Source of the DNA: Rippkaea orientalis PCC 8801 | GTDB taxonomy: Bacteria; Cyanobacteriota; Cyanobacteriia; Cyanobacteriales; Microcystaceae | DNA length: 64,000 nucleotides | NCBI RefSeq assembly: GCF_000021805.1 | Contig: NC_011726.1 | Location: 3,814,097-3,878,096, forward strand | Reading direction: 5' to 3' | Shown here: positions 9,959-19,590 of the stretch, piece by piece | Layout of the letters: every line of letters begins with the position of its first letter | Position numbering within the stretch: the stretch's first letter is position 1 | Program-made: the position numbers and the translations under genes | The notes under the pieces: model-generated | Seen by the model: the letters and a program-made list of their open reading frames with translations, nothing else | What the model was told of the DNA's origin: nothing | Databases searched by the model: none

Positions 9959-10376
9959 ATATAAATCCTAGACCCTAGGCGTTGGGGGTGAGTCATTGCC
10001 TAGTGACAATTAACCCAAGTGGCTACCTTAAACGCTGAGGGCTCAACTATGGTGATGAGGTGAGCGTTTGAGTTATGAAAAACCCTTTTGTAATTAGGGC
10101 TGGTTAATCATAGCGTTAATTAGTCACAAGGCCAATGGATTCTCGGAAAAATTTTAGGAACCAACCTGAGTGCGGAGTGCAAAGCTTAAATTAGAACAGT
10201 AGTAGGGGTCAACAACCGTTAACCCCTACAGCTCTTATGGTTATTCAACTGGATTTGATAGGAAGAATCAAGAAACAAATTGTGAGATGCGTCCGCCTTA
10301 CCTATGGTGGGGGGGCTACGGGCACGGAAAGCTAAATTCTAAATTTGACTGAACTCCCCATCTTCCCTAGGCTCAT
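9959..10376. other. Intergenic region with a palindrome
   Basis: 418 bp without a gene. It holds a strong hairpin at 10202-10229 (GTAGGGGTCAAC / GTTAACCCCTAC, loop AACC, one mismatch), a common type of dispersed cyanobacterial palindrome. It also holds a short stretch (AGTGGCTACCTTAA near 10018) that repeats part of the transposase-less element at 8470. The promoter of the phosphatase gene must lie at its left edge. Nothing else recognised. Confidence 0.5.
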
Positions 10377-12179
10377 CTATTTAGCGGGAGTCTTGTCATC
10401 AATTTCATCAAATAGACTGTCCCACTCGTCTTCAGTGCCTTGAGCAAGGGATTGACTGATGTGAGAGTCGTCTGGATGATCATCGGATAACAAATCCATT
10501 AAATTTTCACTGGAATGTTCAGAATCTATGCCTAGGATGGCAGCAAAAGGATCATTGGGGTCGGCTGTTACAGTTTCGGAGTCAGGTTCAAAGAAATCGG
10601 CAAAGGGATCTTTGTCTGGGTTCGTTGTTTTTTCGGCTTCGGTGGGTAGCATTTCCAATAAGTCTACATCAGTGCGAGAGTCTAGCTCGGGTAACAACCC
10701 AGAAGAGAGGTCATCTATTTCTTGAAGGTTAAACTCGGTGGAGGGAGAGTCCATATCTTCGTCATTTTGAAGCATCTCTAGTAATGCCCTGTCAGCCGTT
10801 GAAATATTGGCAGTTTCTTGTAATGTCTCAAGATTTAATTCCCCTAATAGGTCTGGAGTTATTTGTTCACCAATAAAGGACAATTCTTCGAGTTCGGGTG
10901 TAGCGACTTGGGCTGTTTCTTCTTCTAGGAAGTTGTCTAGGGTTAAATTATCGGTTTCCTCGCTGCTTAAGCCGCCTAATAGGTCTTCGGTTTCGAGGTC
11001 AGCGACGGCGGACAATTCTTCGAGTTCGGGTGCAGCGACTTGGGCTGTTTCTTCTTCTAGGAAATTGTCTAGGGTTAAATTGCTTAAGCCGCTTGATAGG
11101 TCTTCGGTTTCAAAGTCAGCGACGGCGGATAATTCTTCGAGTTCGAGTGCAGCGACTTGGGCTGTTTTTTCTTCTAGGAAGTTGTCTAGGGTTAAATTAT
11201 CGGTTTCCTCGCTGCTTAAGCTGCCTAATAGGCCTTCGGTTTCGAGGTCAGCGACGGCGGATAATTCTTCGAGTTCGGGTGCAGCGACTTGGGCTGTTTC
11301 TTCTTCTAGGAAGTTGTCTAGGGTTAAATTATCGGTTTCCTCGCTGCTTAAGCCACCTAATAGTCCTTCGGTTTCGAGGTCAGCGACGGCGGATAATTCT
11401 TCGAGTTCGGGTGCAGCGACTTGGGCTGTTTCTTCTTTTTGCTCATGGGTTAGGGCTGCCACTCCGGCGGCAATACCAGCCACACCAGCAATGCCAGCGG
11501 CTGCTATCATGGACTCTTTGGCAGTTATATCTGGCTGTTGGGGTTGTTGTAAGGCTTGAATTTGCTGTTGATAGGTTGATTCAATCTCCTTAATTTCGGT
11601 TTGATGGGCTTGTTCAATGGCTTGAAGTTGAGTTTGATGGGCGGTTTCTAGGTCGGCGATCGCTTGTTGATGGGCCTGTTGTAGTTGCTCTATTTGGGTT
11701 TGATAATCGTGTCCCATTTCTCGCATTTGGCTGCGACTGGCTTCTAAGACAACGGCTGAACTATGAGTTTGTTGTAGTTGTTCGATTTGGCTTTGATAAG
11801 ATCGTTCGATCTCTTGCAGTTGGGCTTGATAGGATTTTTCGGTGTCTTGGATGCGAGCATGATAGGATTGCTCTGTGGCTTGAATTTGGGCTTGTATTTC
11901 TTCTAATTCTGCCACTTTTCCTTGATAGAGTTCTTCAAGTTCTTGAATTTTCCCTTGATAGGCCTGCTCTATCTCTTGACTTGATGATCCCTGTTGTAAT
12001 TGCTGAATTTGTGCTGCTTGTTGTCTATTATCGCTTTGTAATTCTTCTATGGCTTTTTTGGCTCTCTCTAGTTGGCTTTCTTGGCTTTTTAGCTTACGTT
12101 CACCAGCAGAATGAGCTACAAGGTAAGCAACGACGGCTCCTATGACTAAACCAATAACAATACCAATAACAATATCCAT
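10377..12179 (-). CDS. Membrane-anchored coiled-coil protein with 44-residue tandem repeats
   Basis: 600 residues, unknown family. Layout: transmembrane segment at 1-24 (MDIVIGIVIGLVIGAVVAYL), a long coiled coil (about 28-215) built from Gln/Glu heptads such as YQAQLQEIERSYQSQIEQL, then a second Ala/Gly-rich hydrophobic stretch (about 222-245, IAAAGIAGVAGIAAGVAAL). After that come five tandem acidic repeats (about 248-440) with the core ETAQVAAPELEELSAVADLE and TDNLTLDNFLEE. The acidic tail (about 440-600) is rich in Asp, Leu and Pro and ends DSLFDEIDDKTPAK. Repeat 3 lacks five residues (SSEETDN reduced) and repeat 5 diverges after LEELS. The protein may be a scaffold or envelope-spanning linker; this is inference from composition. 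It stands alone. Confidence 0.8.
   Translation of the reverse strand: MDIVIGIVIGLVIGAVVAYLVAHSAGERKLKSQESQLERAKKAIEELQSDNRQQAAQIQQLQQGSSSQEIEQAYQGKIQELEELYQGKVAELEEIQAQIQATEQSYHARIQDTEKSYQAQLQEIERSYQSQIEQLQQTHSSAVVLEASRSQMREMGHDYQTQIEQLQQAHQQAIADLETAHQTQLQAIEQAHQTEIKEIESTYQQQIQALQQPQQPDITAKESMIAAAGIAGVAGIAAGVAALTHEQKEETAQVAAPELEELSAVADLETEGLLGGLSSEETDNLTLDNFLEEETAQVAAPELEELSAVADLETEGLLGSLSSEETDNLTLDNFLEEKTAQVAALELEELSAVADFETEDLSSGLSNLTLDNFLEEETAQVAAPELEELSAVADLETEDLLGGLSSEETDNLTLDNFLEEETAQVATPELEELSFIGEQITPDLLGELNLETLQETANISTADRALLEMLQNDEDMDSPSTEFNLQEIDDLSSGLLPELDSRTDVDLLEMLPTEAEKTTNPDKDPFADFFEPDSETVTADPNDPFAAILGIDSEHSSENLMDLLSDDHPDDSHISQSLAQGTEDEWDSLFDEIDDKTPAK
10878..11440 (-). repeat. Tandem 132-bp coding repeats (about 4.3 units)
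   Basis: Near-identical 132-bp units inside the coiled-coil protein gene, recognisable by AGCGACTTGGGCTGTTTCTT recurring near 10905, 11034, 11151, 11286 and 11418. One unit (centred on 11100) is 15 bp shorter, an in-frame deletion. High DNA identity, including silent sites, points to recent expansion by slippage or unequal recombination. Confidence 0.9.
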
Positions 12180-12460
12180 AAAATTGCCTCCGCAGCAATG
12201 GTTAATAGTAGTGTTAATATGCCCAGAATTTTTGTTGAGTTAACAAGCAATCCCCCTTGGGATTTTTTGAACTTCAACAAACGCTGACAATTATTGCCAC
12301 TCTCTTACTATGATCTCGGAAAGAGGTACTACACCTGCTTTATCGTTACGAAAGTTTTCATAATTTGTTAAACCCTATTCACAAAGTTGGTTCAAAGCCC
12401 TAAAATTCTAGGTCAACATTCTGTCTAAACGGGACAAAATAATTAGCCATTAAATCAATT

Positions 12461-14215
12461 ATGGTCACACAATTAACAACTGATATTTTAGTCGTCGGTG
12501 GGGGAACAGGGGGAACCGCCGCCGCTATCCAAGCTGCCCGTCAAGGGGCTAAAACTATCCTGGTGAGCGAGTTTCCCTGGTTAGGAGGAATGTTAACGGC
12601 GGCGGGTGTTGCAGCCCCTGATGGTAATGAATTGGCAGCCTGGCAAACGGGTTTATGGGGGGCGTATATTAAGGGATTACGCCAAAAACAACCAGAAGGG
12701 TTAGATAATAGTTGGGTTAGTCTGTTTAGCTATCATCCGGCTATTGGGGCGCAAATTTTGGCAGAATGGGTTCACTCTTTACCGAATCTTCATTGGATTG
12801 CTGGACAGGTTCCTTTAGAGGTGTTACACCAGGGAAATCGGGCGATCGGGGTGAGATTTCCAGACTATCACATTGAAGCTAAAATTACCCTTGATGGGAC
12901 GGAATTAGGCGATATTTTGGCATTAGCAGAGGTTCCCCATCGTTGGGGATGGGAATGGCAAGAAGAATTTAAGGAACCTAGTGCTCCGATGGAGTCTAAT
13001 GAAGTAACGCAACGTTATCCCGTTCAATCTCCTACATGGGTCTTTATTTTACAAGATTATGGCGATTCTGTTCTGTCTTCTGCCCTCCCTTCTCCAACTC
13101 ACCCTAATTTATTTCAAGGAACTTGGGAGAATTATGGTTCAGAAATGTTTCTGAATTATGGACGATTAACCGATAATTTATTCATGATTAATTGGCCAAT
13201 TTTGGGTAATGATTATGGAGAAAATTTAGATCGATTAATAGGGTCTGAAAGTTCGCGTCAAGACTTTCTTAAAGAAGCCTATCATCATAGTTTAAATTAT
13301 GCAGGGTTTATTCAACAGCAACTCGGTAGAAGATATGGGTTAGCCTCTAATATTTTCCCCCAAAGCCTGGAAAATGGATCGTTTGCTTTTTATCCCTATT
13401 ATCGAGAAAGTCGCCGTTTACAAGGGCAAATAACGGTTACTGAGAGGAATATTTTACCTGTGTCTGGGGGATCAGTAGCTGCTTTACCCATTAATAAGCA
13501 AGGAATTGTTACTTCAATTGCGATGGGAAATTATGCCAATGATCATCATTATCCAGGGTTTGATTTCCCGTTGCAACCTAAGTCTATTCGTTGGGGAGGA
13601 CGGTGGACAGGAACGCCTTTTACGATTCCCTATGATGCCCTAATTCCTAAGTCCATTGACGGGTTATTAGTGTGTGAAAAAAATATTTCGGTTTCCCATA
13701 TTGCTAACGGAAGCACTCGGTTACAACCTGTTGTTATGAATTTGGGACAAGCTGCGGGAGTGGCTGCTGCCTTATCTATTGAATTAAATTGTCAACCGAG
13801 GGAGGTTCCTGTCAGACAAATTCAAGAAAAATTATTAACGGATACTTTCGCTCCTGCTGCGGTTATTCCTTTGTTTAATTTAGTGCCTGAACATCCTCAA
13901 TGGTTAGACTATCAACGCTATTATTTAGATCATCCTGAAGCCTATCCAGTTGATGGCAATTGTTCTTGTTTTTCTTTGACAATGAATCCTATCAATTGTC
14001 AATTATATCAAGGATACTTTGAAGTGGTTGATGTTCAAAACTATCAAATGAGGTTAACGGAACCGCAAGAAAAAAAAGATCAAATTTGGCAACTGATTAC
14101 TGTTCGTCCTGAAGTTGATCAACAATTCCAAAGTTATACTAATGGACAATTTATTTCTGTTTGGGGGCGATGTAATTCTGCAGGTAATTGGTTGATCGTT
14201 GATCATATAACTTAA
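12461..14215 (+). CDS. FAD-dependent oxidoreductase (FAD_oxidored family)
   Basis: 584-residue flavoprotein of unknown substrate. The N terminus has the Rossmann dinucleotide-binding motif (ILVVGGGTGGTAAAIQAARQ) followed by LVSEFPWLGGMLTAAGV, the region that in this family contacts FAD. A second conserved part is SRRLQGQITVTERNILP and the C-terminal FAD loop NGSTRLQPVVMNLGQAAGVA. The last roughly 120 residues look like a small accessory domain ending in CNSAGNWLIVDHIT. No signal peptide. Oriented away from the coiled-coil gene and convergent with the response regulator at 14231; no pathway partner nearby. Confidence 0.85.
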   Translation: MVTQLTTDILVVGGGTGGTAAAIQAARQGAKTILVSEFPWLGGMLTAAGVAAPDGNELAAWQTGLWGAYIKGLRQKQPEGLDNSWVSLFSYHPAIGAQILAEWVHSLPNLHWIAGQVPLEVLHQGNRAIGVRFPDYHIEAKITLDGTELGDILALAEVPHRWGWEWQEEFKEPSAPMESNEVTQRYPVQSPTWVFILQDYGDSVLSSALPSPTHPNLFQGTWENYGSEMFLNYGRLTDNLFMINWPILGNDYGENLDRLIGSESSRQDFLKEAYHHSLNYAGFIQQQLGRRYGLASNIFPQSLENGSFAFYPYYRESRRLQGQITVTERNILPVSGGSVAALPINKQGIVTSIAMGNYANDHHYPGFDFPLQPKSIRWGGRWTGTPFTIPYDALIPKSIDGLLVCEKNISVSHIANGSTRLQPVVMNLGQAAGVAAALSIELNCQPREVPVRQIQEKLLTDTFAPAAVIPLFNLVPEHPQWLDYQRYYLDHPEAYPVDGNCSCFSLTMNPINCQLYQGYFEVVDVQNYQMRLTEPQEKKDQIWQLITVRPEVDQQFQSYTNGQFISVWGRCNSAGNWLIVDHIT

Positions 14216-14230
14216 GTTCGGGATTAAGAG

Positions 14231-14602
14231 TTAGGAGGACAAGATCGTAATTTTTTCGACTAATGTTAAAGGATCAAAAGGTTTAGGAATAATTCCTGTA
14301 ATTTTTAAGGAATAATAGTCAGCTTCATTGAGTAACTGTCCTTTTCCTGTTAATAAAATAACCCCAAGATTTTGAGTCATGGGATCAGCGCGTAATTCCT
14401 TGAGTACCGTCAACCCATCAAGATCGGGCATCATAACATCTAAAAGAATGATATCAGGTTGTTGACTTTTGGCTTGCTCTAGTCCATCTTTACCCGTAGA
14501 AGCCGTTAATACTTCCCAATTTCCCAAGATTTCTAAAGAAACCTGAACAACGGCGAGAATGGATGGTTCATCGTCAATAATCAGAATTTTTGGGGTTTTC
14601 AT
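14231..14602 (-). CDS. Single-domain response regulator (CheY-like receiver)
   Basis: 123 residues, one REC domain and no output domain. Acidic pocket IIDDEP, phospho-acceptor Asp in DIILLDVMMPDLDG, the switch Thr in VILLTGKG and the Lys in IIPKPFDPLTL are all visible. It probably works by protein contact in a phosphorelay. It faces the two small genes and the multi-domain regulator at 15331 across a divergent 465-bp stretch, which may mean a shared signalling role; that is inference. Confidence 0.92.
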   Translation of the reverse strand: MKTPKILIIDDEPSILAVVQVSLEILGNWEVLTASTGKDGLEQAKSQQPDIILLDVMMPDLDGLTVLKELRADPMTQNLGVILLTGKGQLLNEADYYSLKITGIIPKPFDPLTLVEKITILSS

Positions 14603-14785
14603 TGGTATGAAAAGATTTTTTAGGGTTTTATCGCAAAATGTTACAGATGGTTATTGTTCCATCCAAGTAATCTCTATTCTTCAGATAATCTCCAGATTTT
14701 CCCATTAACTTTTTTTGATAGTACCAGTCTCTTATGTATCTTATCTCACATAATGATGTTCTATCACTTCAATAAGCTCGGAAAA

Positions 14786-14974
14786 ATGTACGTCACAGAT
14801 CGAAAGCTTTCTCCCGATGGTGCTTCCCGACTAAAAGGATTTAATTATCCAGATGCTAACTTAGCCTATCAAGCTTGGGAAAAATGGTCAGTCAAGTATC
14901 TCGAATATTGTTTAAGTTTAAATGCAGCTTCTAAACTCTATCAAAAGTACGAACACTATCATGAATTATCATAA
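14786..14974 (+). CDS. Possible small protein, unknown function
   Basis: A 62-residue frame from ATG 14786 (MYVTDRKLSPDGASRLKGF) to TAA, with GGAAAA just before the start. The frame is open further up, to 14654, but the upstream part (MFHPSNLYSSDNLQIFPLTF) looks like translated non-coding DNA. The 62-residue part is rich in Tyr, Lys and Leu and looks helical. I recognise no family; it may be a small cyanobacterial gene in front of the DUF7219-like gene. Confidence 0.4.
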   Translation: MYVTDRKLSPDGASRLKGFNYPDANLAYQAWEKWSVKYLEYCLSLNAASKLYQKYEHYHELS

Positions 14975-15067
14975 GTAAGAGATTTTTTCTTTTCAATTTA
15001 GCGACAGTAGCTAACTTCAACTGATGATAAATTAGAACACTCATTCTTTCACCAACCCTTAATCACA

Positions 15068-15328
15068 ATGGACTATTCTTCCCTAAAAAATAACTTTTTT
15101 TATCCTCGTTATCCCTATTATGGGGATTCTACAACAGAAAATTTAAGCTTTAATGGTAATTTACAAAATTTTGCCCAAAAAATTAGTTATATTTGTAATC
15201 TAGCCACTGCTGGAAAACTATCAAATTCCAAAGCGTATCAACAAATCGAGTCTCTGTGGAAGGAGTTGAGTGCGACTCATAACGTATTGATCGCTTTAGA
15301 TGATTCTGAAAGTCAACATAATTCTTGA
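15068..15328 (+). CDS. Small conserved cyanobacterial protein (DUF7219-like)
   Basis: 86 residues, soluble. The segments NNFFYPRYPYYGDSTTENL, FNGNLQNFAQKISYICNLAT and GKLSNSKAYQQIESLWKEL match what I remember of a short cyanobacterial family of unknown function; the DUF number is recollection. Its stop at 15328 is 2 bp before the ATG of the multi-domain response regulator, so the two are almost certainly translated from one mRNA. Confidence 0.7.
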   Translation: MDYSSLKNNFFYPRYPYYGDSTTENLSFNGNLQNFAQKISYICNLATAGKLSNSKAYQQIESLWKELSATHNVLIALDDSESQHNS

Positions 15329-15330
15329 CA

Positions 15331-17238
15331 ATGAAGATCTTATTGATTGAAGATGATGCTTCCACTTCTTTAGCGATTTCCCAAACCTTAACCCAAAAGA
15401 AATATGCAGTCGATGCGGTCAATAATGGGGAAACGGGACTAGAATTAGCGCAATTATTTCCCTATGATGTCATTTTGCTCGATATTATGTTACCCCAACT
15501 CGACGGAATTACCGTCTGTCGTCGTCTGCGATCGCAGCAAAACCACACGCCTATTTTACTACTGACAGCTAAAAATCATCCTAGGGATTGTGTCATGGGG
15601 TTAGAGGCAGGAGCGGACGATTATCTGGTGAAACCTTTTGATTGGGCTGAATTATTAGCTCGGATTCAAGCTCTGTCCCGCAGAGGTCAACAGGTACTCC
15701 CTGACGTGCTAAGGTGGGAAAATCTTGTCCTTAATCAGAAGACCCATGAAGTAACCTATCAAGGACAGTTGTTGCACTTAACGCCAACCGAATACAGCCT
15801 ATTAGAGTTATTTTTGAGACATCCTCAGCGTGTTTTCAGTCGTCAGGTTATTATCGATCAGATTTGGACTTTAGATAAAGTGCCAGGGGAAGAAACCATT
15901 AGCTCTCATATTAAGGCGTTACGACAAAAACTGAAAGCCGTTGGCATGACTCAAAACATGATTAAAACGGTCTATGGGTTTGGGTATCGACTCGGAGAAC
16001 TCCAAGAATGCTTAAGCTTTTTAGAAAGTGAGAAGCAACAAGACTGCAAAATTGATAGAAAATCCAGTGATGAAGAAAAAATCAAGCCATCGTCTGCCGT
16101 TGTTTCCCAGAAAGCAATAGCTCAAAAACAAGTTCAGTCTAACGTGAGCCAAATTTGGGAGACGATCAAAGGGACTGTTAGGCAAGATATGGCAACCCTA
16201 CTTGAGTTAATCAGATCTCTTGCATCAACTGACATGGTGAGGGGAGGTGCTCAGAAACAGACGGTGATCGCCCTGAGTCATCGTTTAGCTGGAACTGTGG
16301 GGATTTTTGGAAAAACGCAAGAATCAAACATCCTACGGCAAATAGAGGAATTACTCTTAAAAACAACCCCTTCTCAGGAGACAACCTCTCAAAACTTATT
16401 AGACTTAGTGACATCCCTCGAACAAATCTGGAAACCTGACCAGCCAACCGTCTTCAGTTCTGCCATTAAGCGAGAAGATTGTTTACTGTGGATCGGCGTT
16501 GAAGAAAAATGGAGGCAATCGCTACAAACCACGGGTTTACTGCAAGATTGGACAAATATCGCCGTTTCTGACCTCAAGGAAGCGAAATCTTTTCTAACCC
16601 AGACTCAGCCGAGGGGACTGGTGATTGATCTAGATTTACTCGAGTCAAGGGAAGAAGGATTAATTTTTTTAGAGCAATTAAGGCAAGAAAAAACTAATTT
16701 ACCGTTTATTATTCTTGATACCTACAATGACTTATCCTATCGGCTAGAAATTGCCCGTTTAGGCAAGGGATTATTTCTCCAGAAACCCTTAACGAGCGAT
16801 CGCTTACTAAAGGCAGCGATCAAAGTTCTGCAACTCAACCAAGTCACAGATGTTACGCTGATGCTGATAGATGATGACCCGAACTTTTTAGAGGTCTTAA
16901 AGGCAACTTTAACGCCTTGGGGCTTTAACGTCGTCTCTTTATCCAATCCTCAGCAGTTTTGGCCAGTGTTAGAGGCAACTAATCCTGATTTACTGATTTT
17001 AGATCTAGAAATGCCTCATTTTAGCGGATTAAATTTATGTCAGGCTGTCCGTAAGGATGATCGCTTTTGTTCTGTGCCAATTTTATTTCTCTCCGGACAC
17101 GATGACGGCGAGAGCATTCGGCAGATGTTAGTTCATGGGGCTGATTGCTATCTTCCGAAGACTATTGCGGTGGAAGAATTGATTGAGTGTATTTTTGAGC
17201 AAATAGAATCTGATGCTGTGACGAAGAAATTAGAGTAA
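15331..17238 (+). CDS. Five-domain response regulator: REC, winged helix, Hpt, REC-like, REC
   Basis: About 635 residues. REC1 (1-120) with acceptor Asp51 in DVILLDIMLPQLDG; OmpR-type winged helix (about 128-228) with LLHLTPTEYSLLELFLRHP and TISSHIKALRQKL; Hpt-like helical domain (about 270-350) with candidate phospho-His in IALSHRLAGTVGIFG; a degenerate receiver (about 380-505) whose Asp-containing strand reads RGLVIDLDLLES; and a full REC (about 510-632) with DLLILDLEMPHFSG. The combination suggests that DNA binding by an OmpR-type factor is tuned by an internal phosphorelay. I take the ATG at 15331 rather than the in-frame TTG at 15325. No cognate kinase adjoins it. Confidence 0.9.
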   Translation: MKILLIEDDASTSLAISQTLTQKKYAVDAVNNGETGLELAQLFPYDVILLDIMLPQLDGITVCRRLRSQQNHTPILLLTAKNHPRDCVMGLEAGADDYLVKPFDWAELLARIQALSRRGQQVLPDVLRWENLVLNQKTHEVTYQGQLLHLTPTEYSLLELFLRHPQRVFSRQVIIDQIWTLDKVPGEETISSHIKALRQKLKAVGMTQNMIKTVYGFGYRLGELQECLSFLESEKQQDCKIDRKSSDEEKIKPSSAVVSQKAIAQKQVQSNVSQIWETIKGTVRQDMATLLELIRSLASTDMVRGGAQKQTVIALSHRLAGTVGIFGKTQESNILRQIEELLLKTTPSQETTSQNLLDLVTSLEQIWKPDQPTVFSSAIKREDCLLWIGVEEKWRQSLQTTGLLQDWTNIAVSDLKEAKSFLTQTQPRGLVIDLDLLESREEGLIFLEQLRQEKTNLPFIILDTYNDLSYRLEIARLGKGLFLQKPLTSDRLLKAAIKVLQLNQVTDVTLMLIDDDPNFLEVLKATLTPWGFNVVSLSNPQQFWPVLEATNPDLLILDLEMPHFSGLNLCQAVRKDDRFCSVPILFLSGHDDGESIRQMLVHGADCYLPKTIAVEELIECIFEQIESDAVTKKLE

Positions 17239-17286
17239 ACTGGTCAATTATTAGCAGATTTGGTTAGGATAGGTGTTAAGCATTGA

Positions 17287-17386
17287 TAGCAATTCCCATG
17301 CTCGTGAGGTACAAACTAGGGAAGTGCTTTCCACGCCCGTAAACTATCTAAGCGTTAAGTGTACCTCATGAGTCTGAGAATTGCTA
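17287..17386. repeat. MITE-like imperfect inverted repeat, about 100 bp
   Basis: The 26-bp left arm (TAGCAATTCCCATGCTCGTG and onward to GAGGTAC at 17312) is an imperfect reverse complement of the right arm 17361-17386 (GTACCTCATGAGTCTGAGAA ending in TTGCTA), with about 4 mismatches. The interior is roughly 48 bp and non-coding. It lies between the convergent regulator gene and uvrB. The size and arms fit a miniature inverted-repeat element; I see no clear target duplication. Confidence 0.6.
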
Positions 17387-17404
17387 TATAACGTTTTTTT
17401 GTTG

Positions 17405-19408
17405 TTAATTTCCTAATAATTTATCGCGTAAATTTTTAATTCTATCTCGATATTTTGCCGCTTCTTCAAATTCTAATTTTTGAGCAGCCTCTTTCATTTG
17501 GTTCTCTAATTGTTGAATTAATTCGGGAACTTTTTCTAAGGGTAAATCATCGGATTTTTCATAAATTTCTTCGAGTTGTTGAGAGTTGAGACGGCGTGAA
17601 ATATCGAGAAAAGATAAAATCGAATTAGTTTCTTTTTTAATAATTGGTTTTGGCGTAATATTATTTATCTTATTATGAGCCATTTGAATACCCCGCCTTC
17701 TCTCGGTTTCTTCTATTGCTTTAATCATACTTTTGGTTAAATTGTCAGCATATAAAATAGCCTGTCCGTTAACATGACGTGCTGCGCGTCCAATAGTTTG
17801 AATTAAAGAACGTTCTGCCCTTAAAAATCCCTCCTTATCGGCATCTAAAATAGCCACTAAAGAAACTTCGGGTAAATCCAATCCTTCTCGCAATAAATTG
17901 ACCCCAATTAAGACATCAAATTCCCCTTTTCTTAAGGACTGTAAAATCTCAATTCGTTCAATGGATTTTACTTCAGAATGGAGATATTGAACCTTCACCC
18001 CTCGCTCACTCAAATATTCTGTTAAATCCTCAGACATCCGCTTGGTCAAAGTAGTAATTAAAACCCGTTCTTGTCGTTTAACTCTTTGTTTAATTTCCCC
18101 TAATAAATCATCCACTTGTCCCTCGGTTGGACGGACAAAAATCTCAGGATCTAATACTCCTGTGGGTCGAATAATTTGCTCAATAATTCTATCGCCAGAT
18201 TGTTCAATTTCCCAGTCACCAGGGGTTGCCGAAACAAAGATACATTGATTGACTTTAGTCCAAAATTCTTCCGATTTTAAAGGACGGTTATCGGCAGCAC
18301 TGGGTAAACGAAACCCATGGTCAATTAACACTTGTTTACGGGAGCGATCGCCGTTATACATTCCCCGTAATTGGGGCACGGTAACATGGGATTCATCCAC
18401 GACTAATAGCCAATCTTGAGGGAAATAATCAATCAAACATTCAGGAGGTTCCCCCGCTTTTCTTCCGGCTAAATAACGGGAATAATTCTCTACTCCATTA
18501 CAATAACCCACCTCTTGTAATAAGTCCAAATCGTAGCGGGTTCGTTGACTAATCCGTTGCGCTTCTAATAATTTTCCCTCTTTTTCTAGGGCTTCAATTT
18601 GTTCTTCTAATTCAACCTTAATTTGTTGACAAGCAATCTCGATTTGTTCATCGGGGGTAACAAAGTGACGGGCGGGATAAATATTAACCATTTTAAGACT
18701 TTGGAGAATTTCTCCCGTAACGGGATCGAGGTAGCGAATGGCCTCAATTTCATCGCCAAAAAATTCGACCCGAATAATACGATCTTCATAAGCTGGAACG
18801 ATTTCCAAAACATCACCTTTAACCCGAAATCTACCCCGTTGTAATTCAATATCATTGCGAGAATATTGTATCCCGACTAACTCGCGTAATAAGTTCCGTT
18901 GATCAACTTCTTGACCCACTTCTAAAGGAACGGCTGCTTTGAGATATTCTGAGGGCATTCCTAAGCCATAAATACAACTAATAGAGGCAACAACAATCAC
19001 ATCTTTTCGTTCAAATAACGAACGGGTTGCCGAGTGACGTAACATATCAATTTCGTCGTTGATGGACGAACTTTTCTCAATATAAGTATCACTAACAGGA
19101 ATATAGGCTTCCGGTTGATAATAATCGTAATAACTAATAAAATATTCCACCGCATTATCGGGGAAAAATTGTCGTAATTCGTTACACAATTGCGCCGCCA
19201 ATGTTTTATTATGGGCTAAGACGAGGGTTGGCTTACCCACCTTTTCGATCACAGAAGCAATAGAGAAGGTTTTCCCCGTTCCTGTTGCCCCTAATAACGT
19301 TTGAAAGCGGTTTCCAGCTTGGAGAGAAGCCAATAATTGGGCGATCGCTTGGGGTTGATCACCTTGGGGTTCAAAGGGGGCTTGCAAACGAAAAGAGCTA
19401 AATGTCAT
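17405..19408 (-). CDS. uvrB: UvrABC excinuclease subunit B
   Basis: DNA-damage verification helicase of nucleotide excision repair. 667 residues, normal length. P-loop [10 protein letters not shown], beta-hairpin [12 protein letters not shown], Walker B-like VVDESHV, helicase motif [14 protein letters not shown], and the C-terminal UVR motif (about 625-660, [20 protein letters not shown]) that contacts UvrC. The ATG at 19408 gives [20 protein letters not shown], the usual N terminus. Monocistronic. Confidence 0.97.
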   Translation of the reverse strand: MTFSSFRLQAPFEPQGDQPQAIAQLLASLQAGNRFQTLLGATGTGKTFSIASVIEKVGKPTLVLAHNKTLAAQLCNELRQFFPDNAVEYFISYYDYYQPEAYIPVSDTYIEKSSSINDEIDMLRHSATRSLFERKDVIVVASISCIYGLGMPSEYLKAAVPLEVGQEVDQRNLLRELVGIQYSRNDIELQRGRFRVKGDVLEIVPAYEDRIIRVEFFGDEIEAIRYLDPVTGEILQSLKMVNIYPARHFVTPDEQIEIACQQIKVELEEQIEALEKEGKLLEAQRISQRTRYDLDLLQEVGYCNGVENYSRYLAGRKAGEPPECLIDYFPQDWLLVVDESHVTVPQLRGMYNGDRSRKQVLIDHGFRLPSAADNRPLKSEEFWTKVNQCIFVSATPGDWEIEQSGDRIIEQIIRPTGVLDPEIFVRPTEGQVDDLLGEIKQRVKRQERVLITTLTKRMSEDLTEYLSERGVKVQYLHSEVKSIERIEILQSLRKGEFDVLIGVNLLREGLDLPEVSLVAILDADKEGFLRAERSLIQTIGRAARHVNGQAILYADNLTKSMIKAIEETERRRGIQMAHNKINNITPKPIIKKETNSILSFLDISRRLNSQQLEEIYEKSDDLPLEKVPELIQQLENQMKEAAQKLEFEEAAKYRDRIKNLRDKLLGN

Positions 19409-19590
19409 GATTAAGCTGACCCATATATTGGGATAATGAACGCCATTACAGACTTTTATAACAATTCTTTGATGGGGGGAAGATAGCCTAATATAATAGA
19501 AGCGATTCTTAAAATAACATTAAAGTAAGATTCTCTCTAGCTTAGCTTTTATCCCCCGATCTGTGATTTTAACCCAAGGAGATGAATACC

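Noticed and set aside
10878-11440. CRISPR-like array
   Set aside because: Repeats are contiguous 132-bp coding units with no unique spacers and keep one reading frame.
10807-11593. Long plus-strand open frames (250 and 187 codons) opposite the coiled-coil gene
   Set aside because: They are by-products of the 132-bp repeats on the minus strand; their translations are low-complexity Ser/Arg repeats without a start site or family.
14654-14785. Upstream part of the 106-codon frame before 14786
   Set aside because: Composition is unlike protein and no ribosome-binding site precedes 14654; only the downstream 62 codons are kept, at low confidence.
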